Shown one piece after another: positions 1 to 6,643 of a DNA stretch of 64,000 nucleotides. A program made the position numbers and the translations under genes. The stretch is from Gemmiger gallinarum (GTDB lineage Bacteria; Bacillota; Clostridia; Oscillospirales; Ruminococcaceae), in the NCBI RefSeq assembly GCF_014982805.1, contig NZ_JADCKC010000002.1, positions 248,001 through 312,000 of the forward strand, in the 5' to 3' direction. Below the pieces are notes generated by a model. It worked only from the letters and a program-made list of their open reading frames with translations. It did no database searches and was not told where the DNA came from. Within the stretch, counting starts at the first letter, position 1. Every line of letters starts with the position of its first letter.

Positions 1-347
1 GCATCCACTCCGCAGACAGCCAGGTCGGATTGCCGCATTGCCTCCAGCAGGCAGCTGAGGTAATCGGGCTCGATCCAGTCATCCGCGTCCACAAAGGTGA
101 GATATTCGCCCTTGGCTGCCCGGATGCCCGCATTGCGCGCTGCGGAAACGCCGCCGTTCTCCTGATGGATGACTCTTACGCGGGCATCCGTCGCTGCGAT
201 GGCATCGCACAAGGCCGGACAGCCGTCCGGGCTGCCGTCATCCACAAGAAGCAGCTCAAAATCCCGAAAGGTCTGTGCCAGGATACTGGCTGTGCAGATC
301 CGGAGATAGGGCTCCACACAATAGACCGGGACGATCACTGTGATCAC
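1..347 (-). CDS. Family 2 glycosyltransferase, N-terminal part (truncated by window edge)
   Basis: About 115 N-terminal residues are present; the gene runs off the left edge. It opens with ITVIVPVY, followed by the nucleotide-binding LLVDDGS and the metal-binding FVDADDW motif, which is the GT-A fold signature of GT2 enzymes. These transfer a sugar from a nucleotide-sugar donor to a lipid or glycan acceptor on the cytoplasmic face. The start is a GTG at 347 that overlaps the stop of the upstream GT8 gene (GTGA), so the two are probably translationally coupled. Donor and acceptor cannot be told from the fragment. Confidence 0.85.
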   Translation of the reverse strand, partial: MITVIVPVYCVEPYLRICTASILAQTFRDFELLLVDDGSPDGCPALCDAIAATDARVRVIHQENGGVSAARNAGIRAAKGEYLTFVDADDWIEPDYLSCLLEAMRQSDLAVCGVD

Positions 348-1369
348 GGTGTTTTCTTTCCTTTCAGCAGTTTTTTCAAAAGGGTCTGGACTTTTTTTCT
401 GAGCTGATAATCCACCGCATGTACCAGGGGATACCACGTTTTCCCAAACAGCTGGTACAGCCTGCGGTCCCTCCGCTCTCCCCGGCTCAAACACACCGGC
501 TCCTCGGCCAGCGGGCATTGCGCCCATGGACTCTGTGCATATATCTGCTGCCAGAGTTTGCCGTCCGGGTCTGTGGAATTCCGATACCACGGGCGCACGA
601 TCAGCCTGCAGCTGTTGTAGTGGACAATGACCTTTTCGGTCTCGCACAAATGTACTTCCGCAGCGGAAAAGGCTGTCATCTTCCTATCCTCCAGAAGAAG
701 GCGAAGTCCCCCCAGATACAGTACACGGAACCAGGTGCTGCAGTTATATTTCAGCGGCAAAAACCGAATCTGATTCAAAAACATCAGATTGAGAACATCC
801 TGGTCTGCCATTTCATACACTTTGCCCGGCTGCATCAGGTCTGTGATCCAGTTTCTCGGACCGGAATTTCTCCATGCATCCAGATCAAACAGGATCATGC
901 CCGCGTTGACATACCGCGCCTGTTTTTGCAGCCCCAAATTTGCCTTGTACTGTGCATTGACACAGTCCTCCACCGCGGCAATGATATTGCCGTCCAGGTC
1001 GATATGATACAGTTCCGACAAATCCCCGGCCGCCAAGGTGTCGCCGTCCAGGTACAAAACCCGGTCCACTTCCGGCGGCAGCAGTTCCGGCAGAAACAGC
1101 CGCGCCCAAGTCACATGGGACGGAAAATCTCCCCAGGCCTTTTGCCCGATGGCGCGGATCTGCTGCATCTGCCGGTCAATATCAATAAAACCAATCTGCG
1201 CGCCGCCGCGGTCTGCGATCCGCTGCAGGGTATCCCGATTTTCCGGGGTGATGCCGCCGTCCAGAACAAAAAAGCAGATGGGCCGTTCCCGTGTCGACTG
1301 CAGCACCGACAGCATACTGACTCCCGTCAGCATGCTGAAGTTATTATCAGCTGCATAGCATACATACAT
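344..1369 (-). CDS. Family 8 glycosyltransferase
   Basis: 341 residues. The N-terminus YVCYAADNNF and the later RVLYLDGDTL (DxD metal/nucleotide-sugar site, about residue 105) and DQDVLN are typical of GT8 retaining enzymes such as LPS galactosyl/glucosyltransferases (WaaJ/RfaJ-like). A conserved VIVHYN segment and a W-rich stretch near the end fit the C-terminal half of the family. No signal peptide is seen, so it should act in the cytoplasm on a membrane-linked acceptor. It is first in its operon, driven by the promoter at 1463-1491, and overlaps the following GT2 gene by 4 bases. The exact sugar is not deducible. Confidence 0.85.
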   Translation of the reverse strand: MYVCYAADNNFSMLTGVSMLSVLQSTRERPICFFVLDGGITPENRDTLQRIADRGGAQIGFIDIDRQMQQIRAIGQKAWGDFPSHVTWARLFLPELLPPEVDRVLYLDGDTLAAGDLSELYHIDLDGNIIAAVEDCVNAQYKANLGLQKQARYVNAGMILFDLDAWRNSGPRNWITDLMQPGKVYEMADQDVLNLMFLNQIRFLPLKYNCSTWFRVLYLGGLRLLLEDRKMTAFSAAEVHLCETEKVIVHYNSCRLIVRPWYRNSTDPDGKLWQQIYAQSPWAQCPLAEEPVCLSRGERRDRRLYQLFGKTWYPLVHAVDYQLRKKVQTLLKKLLKGKKTP

Positions 1370-1462
1370 TGCGTTTCCTCCGGTTTCGGGAATCTGGTCC
1401 CGTAATATTCTGAAGTACTTTTCTGCACACAGTCTGATACCGACCGCAAAACTGGTTTATTT

Positions 1463-1491
1463 ATTATACCATTTTTATTTTGTCCTAACAA
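1463..1491 (-). promoter_or_regulatory. Sigma-A promoter for the GT8/GT2 operon
   Basis: Read on the minus strand: TTGTTA, 17-bp spacer, TATAAT, with an extended -10 (TGG before TATAAT). The predicted start lies near 1456, giving a leader of about 85 bases before the GT8 start. Confidence 0.75.
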
Positions 1492-1499
1492 CAGAGAAA

Positions 1500-1538
1500 C
1501 GCGGCTGTATCCCGTTCATAGTACGAAACACAGCCGCG
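1500..1538 (-). terminator. Hairpin terminator after the first CobW gene
   Basis: A 9-bp perfect stem (arms 1500-1508 and 1530-1538) with a 21-base loop, followed on the minus strand by TTTCTC. It lies 25 bases past the CobW stop and just upstream of the GT8 promoter. The T-run is short, so termination may be weak. Confidence 0.5.
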
Positions 1539-1563
1539 CTTTTCTCCATAGAAATCAACTTTT

Positions 1564-2544
1564 TCAGCTGAACATGACCACGTCCTGCACCGGTGCCTTG
1601 GCGGGCTCCACAGACAGGGCGGTGAGCACCGGGCCGGTGGCGTCGGGGGTCTGGCCCTTATAGATGGGGTGGAACTTGACGTTGACCTTGGCGGTCACGG
1701 TGATCCAGTCCCGCTGCTTCAGCGCCTTGTAGGCGTCATACCGGCAGGGGAAGCCGACGAACTGGATATCCTGCACGCAGCAGGTCATGGCGAACCGGCC
1801 GGGGACAAAGCTGTTCTTGCCCGCCCGGGAAGTCTGGCAGACCTGGGCCAAAAACTTCACCGTCTTGCCGTCATACTTCTGCATGTCGTCCATGCAGTCC
1901 ATATACCAGACGCCGAAGCATTCTTCCGGGATGTCGATGACCGGGGCGTTGACATCGAAGGGCAGCGGGTCGGGGATGTCGTCGTAGGCCACCGAGCCGT
2001 TGGCGAACTCGTAGGCAATGTCGCAGCGGCGGCTGGCCTGACGCACCAGCTTGTGGATGAGCTGGCGGCTCTCGTCGTCGTTGACCTGCTCGGCACGGTT
2101 GACCACCAGCAGCTCGCTGACCCGCAGCTTGTCCAGCAGCAGCGAGCGCATGGCGTTGTCGCCGGCGTAGGTCTTGATGGTGGTGCCGTCCGCCGTGGCC
2201 AGGCACTGATAGATCAGCCAGTTGTCCGGCATGGCATCCACCAGGTCCTGGATCAGCCACATACCGTTGTATTCCACGACCACACGGCCGCAGCCGCTCT
2301 GGGCGGCCAGTTTTTCCAGATTCTCGCGGGTGAGTTCGCTCTTGTCCTCCAGCGTGGCCACCGTCACGCCGCCGAAGCCGAACTTGTCGGAGTCATACTC
2401 CTCCTCGCCTTCCTCGCAGACCAGCAGCAGCGTCTTGTCCCCCGAGTCAAATTGGGGGTCCTCCATGGTTTCCTGGATAAAGCGGGTCTTGCCGCTTTCC
2501 AGCATGCCTACAAACAGGTATACCGGGATTTGTTTTGCCGCCAT
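1564..2544 (-). CDS. CobW/G3E-family GTPase with YcgQ (DUF1980)-like C-terminal domain
   Basis: 326 residues. An N-terminal P-loop (GMLESGKT, about 13-20) and a LLVVNRAEQV segment in the place of the NKxD guanine motif mark a G3E-type GTPase. The CxCC metal motif of COG0523 metallochaperones is missing. From about residue 222 the sequence changes character: KTVKFLAQV, a central FAMTCC and a terminal W-x-V-x-K strand resemble the C-terminal domain of YcgQ/TIGR03943 proteins, which normally occur as membrane partners of YcgR-type permeases. The gene follows a His-rich CobW GTPase after 33 bases and is probably co-transcribed. A role in metal handling is inferred from family and neighbour; the C-terminal assignment is from motif memory only. 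Confidence 0.7.
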   Translation of the reverse strand: MAAKQIPVYLFVGMLESGKTRFIQETMEDPQFDSGDKTLLLVCEEGEEEYDSDKFGFGGVTVATLEDKSELTRENLEKLAAQSGCGRVVVEYNGMWLIQDLVDAMPDNWLIYQCLATADGTTIKTYAGDNAMRSLLLDKLRVSELLVVNRAEQVNDDESRQLIHKLVRQASRRCDIAYEFANGSVAYDDIPDPLPFDVNAPVIDIPEECFGVWYMDCMDDMQKYDGKTVKFLAQVCQTSRAGKNSFVPGRFAMTCCVQDIQFVGFPCRYDAYKALKQRDWITVTAKVNVKFHPIYKGQTPDATGPVLTALSVEPAKAPVQDVVMFS

Positions 2545-2577
2545 AGCAGCCTCCTGTATCTTTTCTGTGTGATTCCA

Positions 2578-3771
2578 TCAGACACCGAACAGCTGAGCCA
2601 CGGCGTCCTCCTTCAGTTCGGAGCCGATGACGCACAGCTTGCCGGTGACATCCGGGGTGGTCTGGCGGATCTCGTGCTCGCCGGGGACCATGTCGAACTC
2701 ATACCAGGTATTGCCACCGTCCACAATGCCCTTGGCGCGCAGGATCTGACCGTACTCGCCGCTGTCCAGGGCGGTGAGGGCATTTTCCAGGTCCTCGCGG
2801 GTGAAGCGACGGGCCGTCTCCCGGCCCCAGCTGGTGAACACTTCGTCGGCGTCGTGGTCGTGATGATGGTGGCCGCAGCTGCAGACGCCGTGCTCATCGT
2901 AGTGATGCTCATGATGATGCTCGTGCTCCTCATGATCGTGGTCATGGTGGCAGCACTCGTGATCATGGTCGTCGTGGTCATGATGGCAGTGGTCGTGCTC
3001 GTCGTGGTCCTCGTGATCATGGTCTTCATGGTCATGATCGTGGTGGCAGCAGCACTCCTCGCCGTCATGGTCGTGGTGATGGTGATGATGGTGGTGCTCC
3101 TCCTCACCGGCATGGGCCTGGTTGGAGGCAGCGGCCTCGGCCAGCAGCTCGGCCACCAGGTCGCGCTTGCCGTCCATGACGGCCACGATCTGCTTGCCGT
3201 TGAGGGCCATCCAGTCGGTGGTGACGATGGTGGCGGTGGGGTTCTTCTCCTGCAGCATGGCCACGGCAGCGGCGATCTTGTCCTGGGATGCCTTGCCGGT
3301 GCGGCTGAGGATCAGGCAGGAAGCGTGGCTGACCTGATCGTTGTAGAACTCGCCGAAGTTCTTCATATACAGCTTGACCTTGTTGACATCGGCCACAGTG
3401 ACAAAGCTGTTGAGCTCCACGGGCAGGGTCTCGGCCACGCCCTCCACGGCGCGAGTGACATCGGACAGCTTGCCCACACCGGAAGGCTCAATGAGGATGC
3501 GGTCGGGATGGTAGGTCTCCACCACCTTCTTGAGGGCCTCCCGGAAGTCGCCCACCAGGGAGCAGCAGATGCAGCCGGAGTTGAGCTCGTTGACCTGAAT
3601 GCCCGCCTCCCGCATGAAGCCGCCGTCGATGCCGATCTCACCGAACTCGTTCTCGATGAGGACCAGCTTCTCGCCGCCGAAGGCCTCCTGGATCAGCTTC
3701 TTGATGAGGGTCGTCTTGCCGGCGCCCAGAAAGCCGGAGAAAATATCAATTTTGGTTTTGGTCTGTGCCAT
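2578..3771 (-). CDS. CobW/COG0523 GTPase with long His-rich metal-binding loop
   Basis: 397 residues. Walker A GFLGAGKTT (13-21), the metal motif GCICC (Cys67, Cys69, Cys70) and ENEFGEIGIDG are the hallmarks of COG0523/ZNG1-type GTPases, which insert metal, mostly zinc, into client proteins. Residues about 220-308 form a loop made almost entirely of His, Asp and Glu with several CC and CSC pairs, a probable metal store or sensor. A CobW_C domain follows. It is first in a two-gene operon with the GTPase downstream. It is not adjacent to the cobalamin operon, so the CobW name should not be read as a cobalt-chelation role. The client is unknown. Confidence 0.88.
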   Translation of the reverse strand: MAQTKTKIDIFSGFLGAGKTTLIKKLIQEAFGGEKLVLIENEFGEIGIDGGFMREAGIQVNELNSGCICCSLVGDFREALKKVVETYHPDRILIEPSGVGKLSDVTRAVEGVAETLPVELNSFVTVADVNKVKLYMKNFGEFYNDQVSHASCLILSRTGKASQDKIAAAVAMLQEKNPTATIVTTDWMALNGKQIVAVMDGKRDLVAELLAEAAASNQAHAGEEEHHHHHHHHDHDGEECCCHHDHDHEDHDHEDHDEHDHCHHDHDDHDHECCHHDHDHEEHEHHHEHHYDEHGVCSCGHHHHDHDADEVFTSWGRETARRFTREDLENALTALDSGEYGQILRAKGIVDGGNTWYEFDMVPGEHEIRQTTPDVTGKLCVIGSELKEDAVAQLFGV

Positions 3772-3816
3772 GGTTGTCTACCTCTATTTCTCAACGTTGG
3801 GGATGCTTCCCCGTGG

Positions 3817-3867
3817 ATTAGCAATCTTGGTTTTGAACTGCTAATACCATTATAACAAAGTCGTCAA
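3817..3867 (-). promoter_or_regulatory. Candidate promoter/operator region of the CobW pair
   Basis: Minus-strand TTGACG (3862-3867) and TATAAT (3849-3854) are both present but too close to pair with each other; TTGACG with TATTAG (3841-3846) has a 15-bp spacer. A 7-bp inverted repeat ATTAGCA/TGCTAAT (3817-3823, 3839-3845) sits over the likely start region and could be an operator. Which elements are used is unclear. Confidence 0.3.
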
Positions 3868-3917
3868 GGGGGTCCGGGGGGCTTTTTCGGGCGTATTTTT
3901 GAACTTTTTGCAAAATT

Positions 3918-3946
3918 TTTCCCGGCCCGCGCGTATGAGATAATAT
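3918..3946 (+). promoter_or_regulatory. Possible promoter of the two-component operon
   Basis: TTTCCC, 17-bp spacer, TAATAT. The -10 is good and the -35 weak. It lies 64 bases before the response-regulator start. Confidence 0.4.
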
Positions 3947-4009
3947 ACTGTTTGCAGAAATTCCCGCCCCGCCTTTTGCAGCGGGACAGCCGGAAAGGAG
4001 CCGACCGCC

Positions 4010-4684
4010 GTGTACCGTATCTTTGTTGTGGAGGACGATCCCGTCATTGCCCGGGAGGTGAGCCGCCATCTCATCGCCTTGGGCTACGAGACCGCCTGTG
4101 CCGAACAGTTGCAGGACATTCTGCCCCAGTTCACCGCCTTTGCCCCCCAGCTGGTGCTTCTGGACCTGTCGCTCCCCTACCACAACGGCTATTATTGGTG
4201 CCGGCGTCTGCGGGAGGTCTCCGACCTGCCCATCCTCTTTCTCTCCTCGGCGGCGGACAACCTGAACATCGTCACCGCCATGGACCTGGGGGCCGATGAC
4301 TACATTCCCAAGCCCTTCGACCTGGAAGTATTGGCCGCCAAGGTGCAGGCCATTCTGCGCCGGGCCTACGCCTACGCCAAACCCGCCGATCTGGTGGACT
4401 GCGGCGGCGGGGCGGTGCTGGACCTGGGCACCGGCGTGGTGAAAAACGGGGAGCTCTCCGCCGAGCTGACCAAGAACGAGCTGCGCATTTTACAGACGCT
4501 GCTGGCCCGCCGGGGACACACCGTCTCCCGGGACACCCTGATGACGGCGCTGTGGGCCACCGACTGTTTTGTAGACGAAAACACCCTCACCGTCAATGTG
4601 GGGCGGCTACGCAAAAAGCTGGAGGCCGCCGGGCTGCCGGGGCTGATCCATACCAGAAAAGGGGAGGGTTACTGCATCCCATGA
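4010..4684 (+). CDS. OmpR/PhoB-family response regulator (Bce-like)
   Basis: 224 residues. The receiver domain has the acidic pair VEDD (8-10), the phosphoacceptor Asp52 in LLDLSLP and the conserved Lys101 in YIPKPFD. The C-terminal half is a winged-helix DNA-binding domain (LTKNELRIL through TRKGEGYCI). The GTG start at 4010 is chosen for the GGAAAGGAG site just upstream. It overlaps the histidine kinase by 4 bases (ATGA) and precedes an ABC ATPase and a large permease, the arrangement of BceRS-BceAB modules that sense and counter cell-wall-active peptides. It probably binds the direct repeats at 5712-5742. Confidence 0.93.
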   Translation: MYRIFVVEDDPVIAREVSRHLIALGYETACAEQLQDILPQFTAFAPQLVLLDLSLPYHNGYYWCRRLREVSDLPILFLSSAADNLNIVTAMDLGADDYIPKPFDLEVLAAKVQAILRRAYAYAKPADLVDCGGGAVLDLGTGVVKNGELSAELTKNELRILQTLLARRGHTVSRDTLMTALWATDCFVDENTLTVNVGRLRKKLEAAGLPGLIHTRKGEGYCIP

Positions 4685-5676
4685 GCCGATTTGCTGCCTA
4701 TCTGTATACCCAGCGGCGGGCGGTGATCCTGTGGGCGGTGACGGCGGCGGTGACCGGCGCCGTCACCAACCTCTACGGCCTGCCCTTTGAGCCCTTCGGC
4801 TACGCCATGGCGCTGTCGGGGGTGGCGGGCATCATCCTGCTGGGGGCGGGCTATCCTGCCTATGCCCGGCGCTGCCGGGACGCTGAACTGGCCGCCGAGA
4901 CCCCCGGCGCCTGCCCCGACCTTGCCCCGCCCGAGGGCGGCCCCGACGGCCTGGAGGCCGCCTACCAGCAGAGCCTGCGCGCCCTGGCCGACTCCCACGC
5001 CCGGCGGGACCACCTGGCCCGGGAGCAGCGGGACGACCTGCTAGACTACTTTACCATGTGGGCCCATCAGGTCAAGACGCCCCTGGCGGCCATGCGGCTG
5101 CTGTTGCAGGGGGAGGAAGCCCCGCCTAGGGCGGAGCTGGAGCGGGAGCTCTTTGCCACCGAGGGCTACGTGGGCATGGTGCTGGGCTATCTGCGCCTGG
5201 GCAGCGATCAGAACGACCTGGTGCTGCGCCCCACCGCCCTGGACCCGGTGATCCGGGCGGGAGCCCGGCGCTTTGCCCGGATGTTCATTCTGAAAAAACT
5301 GACCCTCTGCTACGAGGGCACCGACGCCCGCCCCGTCACCGATGCTAAGTGGGTGGGGTTCATTCTGGAACAGCTGCTCTCCAACGCGGTCAAGTACACC
5401 CCCGCGGGCGGCCGGGTCACCATCGCCGCCGACGGGCGCTGTCTGTCGGTGACCGATACCGGCATGGGCATCCGGCCGGAGGACCTGCCCCGCATCTTTG
5501 AGAAGGGCTACACCGGCTGCAACGGCCGTGTGGAGCAGACCTCCTCGGGGCTGGGGCTCTACCTCTGCGCCCAGGCAGCCAAAAAGCTGGGCTGCACCAT
5601 CCACGCCTCCAGCACGCCGGGGCAGGGCACCCGGGTGGAGCTGCTCTTTCCCCCTGAGCCGCCGCTCTACGAGTGA
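4681..5676 (+). CDS. Membrane sensor histidine kinase, intramembrane-sensing (BceS-like) type
   Basis: 331 residues from the ATG at 4681 that overlaps the regulator stop; an upstream in-frame extension is not used. Two transmembrane helices near the N-terminus (about 14-34 and 41-60) have almost no extracellular loop, typical of intramembrane-sensing kinases that rely on the partner ABC permease for input. The H-box MWAHQVKTPL contains His129; the N-box LLSNAVKYT, TDTGMGI and GLGLYLC form the HATPase_c ATP site. It should autophosphorylate and pass phosphate to Asp52 of the regulator. The ligand is not known; antimicrobial peptides are the family precedent. Confidence 0.9.
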   Translation: MSRFAAYLYTQRRAVILWAVTAAVTGAVTNLYGLPFEPFGYAMALSGVAGIILLGAGYPAYARRCRDAELAAETPGACPDLAPPEGGPDGLEAAYQQSLRALADSHARRDHLAREQRDDLLDYFTMWAHQVKTPLAAMRLLLQGEEAPPRAELERELFATEGYVGMVLGYLRLGSDQNDLVLRPTALDPVIRAGARRFARMFILKKLTLCYEGTDARPVTDAKWVGFILEQLLSNAVKYTPAGGRVTIAADGRCLSVTDTGMGIRPEDLPRIFEKGYTGCNGRVEQTSSGLGLYLCAQAAKKLGCTIHASSTPGQGTRVELLFPPEPPLYE

Positions 5677-5711
5677 CGGTCCCGCCTCTCTGACAGCCAA
5701 TGTGACAAAAC

Positions 5712-5742
5712 TGTTAGGTACGCCCCGGGCTTTGTAAGGTAC
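5712..5742 (+). promoter_or_regulatory. Direct repeats, candidate response-regulator operator of the ABC genes
   Basis: TGTTAGGTAC (5712-5721) and TGTAAGGTAC (5733-5742) are repeated with a 21-bp period, two helical turns, as expected for a dimer of an OmpR-type regulator on one face of DNA. A weak promoter (TACACT at 5772-5777, no good -35) follows 30 bp downstream, consistent with an activator-dependent promoter. Confidence 0.5.
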
Positions 5743-5878
5743 ATCCATGGCGGCAGACCCCCGCCGGGCGGTACACTGGATGGCAGGATGGAGGAACAGG
5801 GTCCCCTCCGTCCGCCGAACAAAGGATACCGCCCCGCCTTTCGTTTCCCGCGGGGCCTTTGCAAAAGGAGCATGTACC

Positions 5879-6643
5879 ATGTCATTGCTGGAGATCAGCC
5901 ATCTGCAAAAAATCTATTCCACCCGCTTCGGCGGGGTCAAGGTGGAGGCGCTGTCCGATGTGAGCTTCACGGTGGAACAGGGCGAGTACCTGGCCATCAT
6001 GGGCGAGTCGGGGGCAGGCAAAACCACCCTGTTGAACATTCTGGCCGCCCTGGACCGTCCCACCGGCGGCTCGGTCTGCCTGAGCGGCCGGGACATCACC
6101 AAAATCAGCGACCGGGAGCTGTCCGCCTTCCGCCGGGATCACCTGGGCTTTGTCTTTCAGGACTTCAACCTGCTGGACACCTTTTCTTTGAAGGACAACA
6201 TCTTCCTCCCCCTGGTGCTGGCAGGCACCCCCTACCGGGAGATGTCCCTGCGGCTGGGGCCCATCGCCCGGCAGCTGGGCATTGCCGAACTGCTGGACAA
6301 ATACCCCTATGAGGTCTCCGGCGGCCAGAAGCAGCGTGCCGCCGTGGCCCGGGCCCTCATCACCCGGCCGGAGCTGGTGCTGGCCGACGAGCCCACCGGT
6401 GCCCTCGACTCCCGCTCCTCCGAGAGTCTGCTCCACCTCTTCGGCAAGATCAACGAGGCCGGGCAAACCATCGTCATGGTCACCCACAGCGTCAGGGCCG
6501 CCAGCCATGCGGGACGGGTGCTCTTTCTCCGGGACGGCCAGGTCTACCACCAGCTCTACCGCGGCGGCATGAGCACCGAGTCCATGTTTGCCCGCATCTC
6601 CGACACCCTGACCGCCCTTTCGGGAGGTGAGCAGGATGAATAA
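5879..6643 (+). CDS. ABC transporter ATP-binding protein (BceA/MacB type)
   Basis: 254 residues. Walker A GESGAGKTT (42-50), signature VSGGQKQR and Walker B LVLADEPTGALD identify an ABC ATPase of the FtsE/MacB/LolD/BceA group. The ATG at 5879 is used because AAAAGGAG lies at a proper distance, and longer reading frames lack a ribosome site. It overlaps the permease gene by 8 bases. With the permease it should form a mechanotransmitting transporter that frees target lipids from antimicrobial peptides and signals flux to the upstream kinase. This role is inferred from the module type. Confidence 0.93.
   Translation: MSLLEISHLQKIYSTRFGGVKVEALSDVSFTVEQGEYLAIMGESGAGKTTLLNILAALDRPTGGSVCLSGRDITKISDRELSAFRRDHLGFVFQDFNLLDTFSLKDNIFLPLVLAGTPYREMSLRLGPIARQLGIAELLDKYPYEVSGGQKQRAAVARALITRPELVLADEPTGALDSRSSESLLHLFGKINEAGQTIVMVTHSVRAASHAGRVLFLRDGQVYHQLYRGGMSTESMFARISDTLTALSGGEQDE

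Noticed and set aside
2860-3100. Short repetitive DNA suggestive of a CRISPR or satellite array
   Set aside because: The repeats are irregular GTG/ATG/GTC triplets that encode the His/Asp-rich loop of the COG0523 GTPase; there are no spacers of constant length.
1564-3771. Assigning the CobW pair to cobalamin synthesis
   Set aside because: The genes are far from the cbi operon, the pathway there is the anaerobic type that does not use CobW, and the CxCC and His-rich loop point to general metal delivery, probably zinc.
1669-3855. A 728-residue plus-strand open frame across the two CobW genes
   Set aside because: Repetitive Val/Met/Ala stretches are the antisense of His/Asp codons; the minus-strand frames carry P-loops and family motifs.
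4552-4680. 43-codon N-terminal extension of the histidine kinase
   Set aside because: It lies wholly within the response-regulator gene in another frame; ATG 4681 with the ATGA overlap and the first membrane helix fits better.
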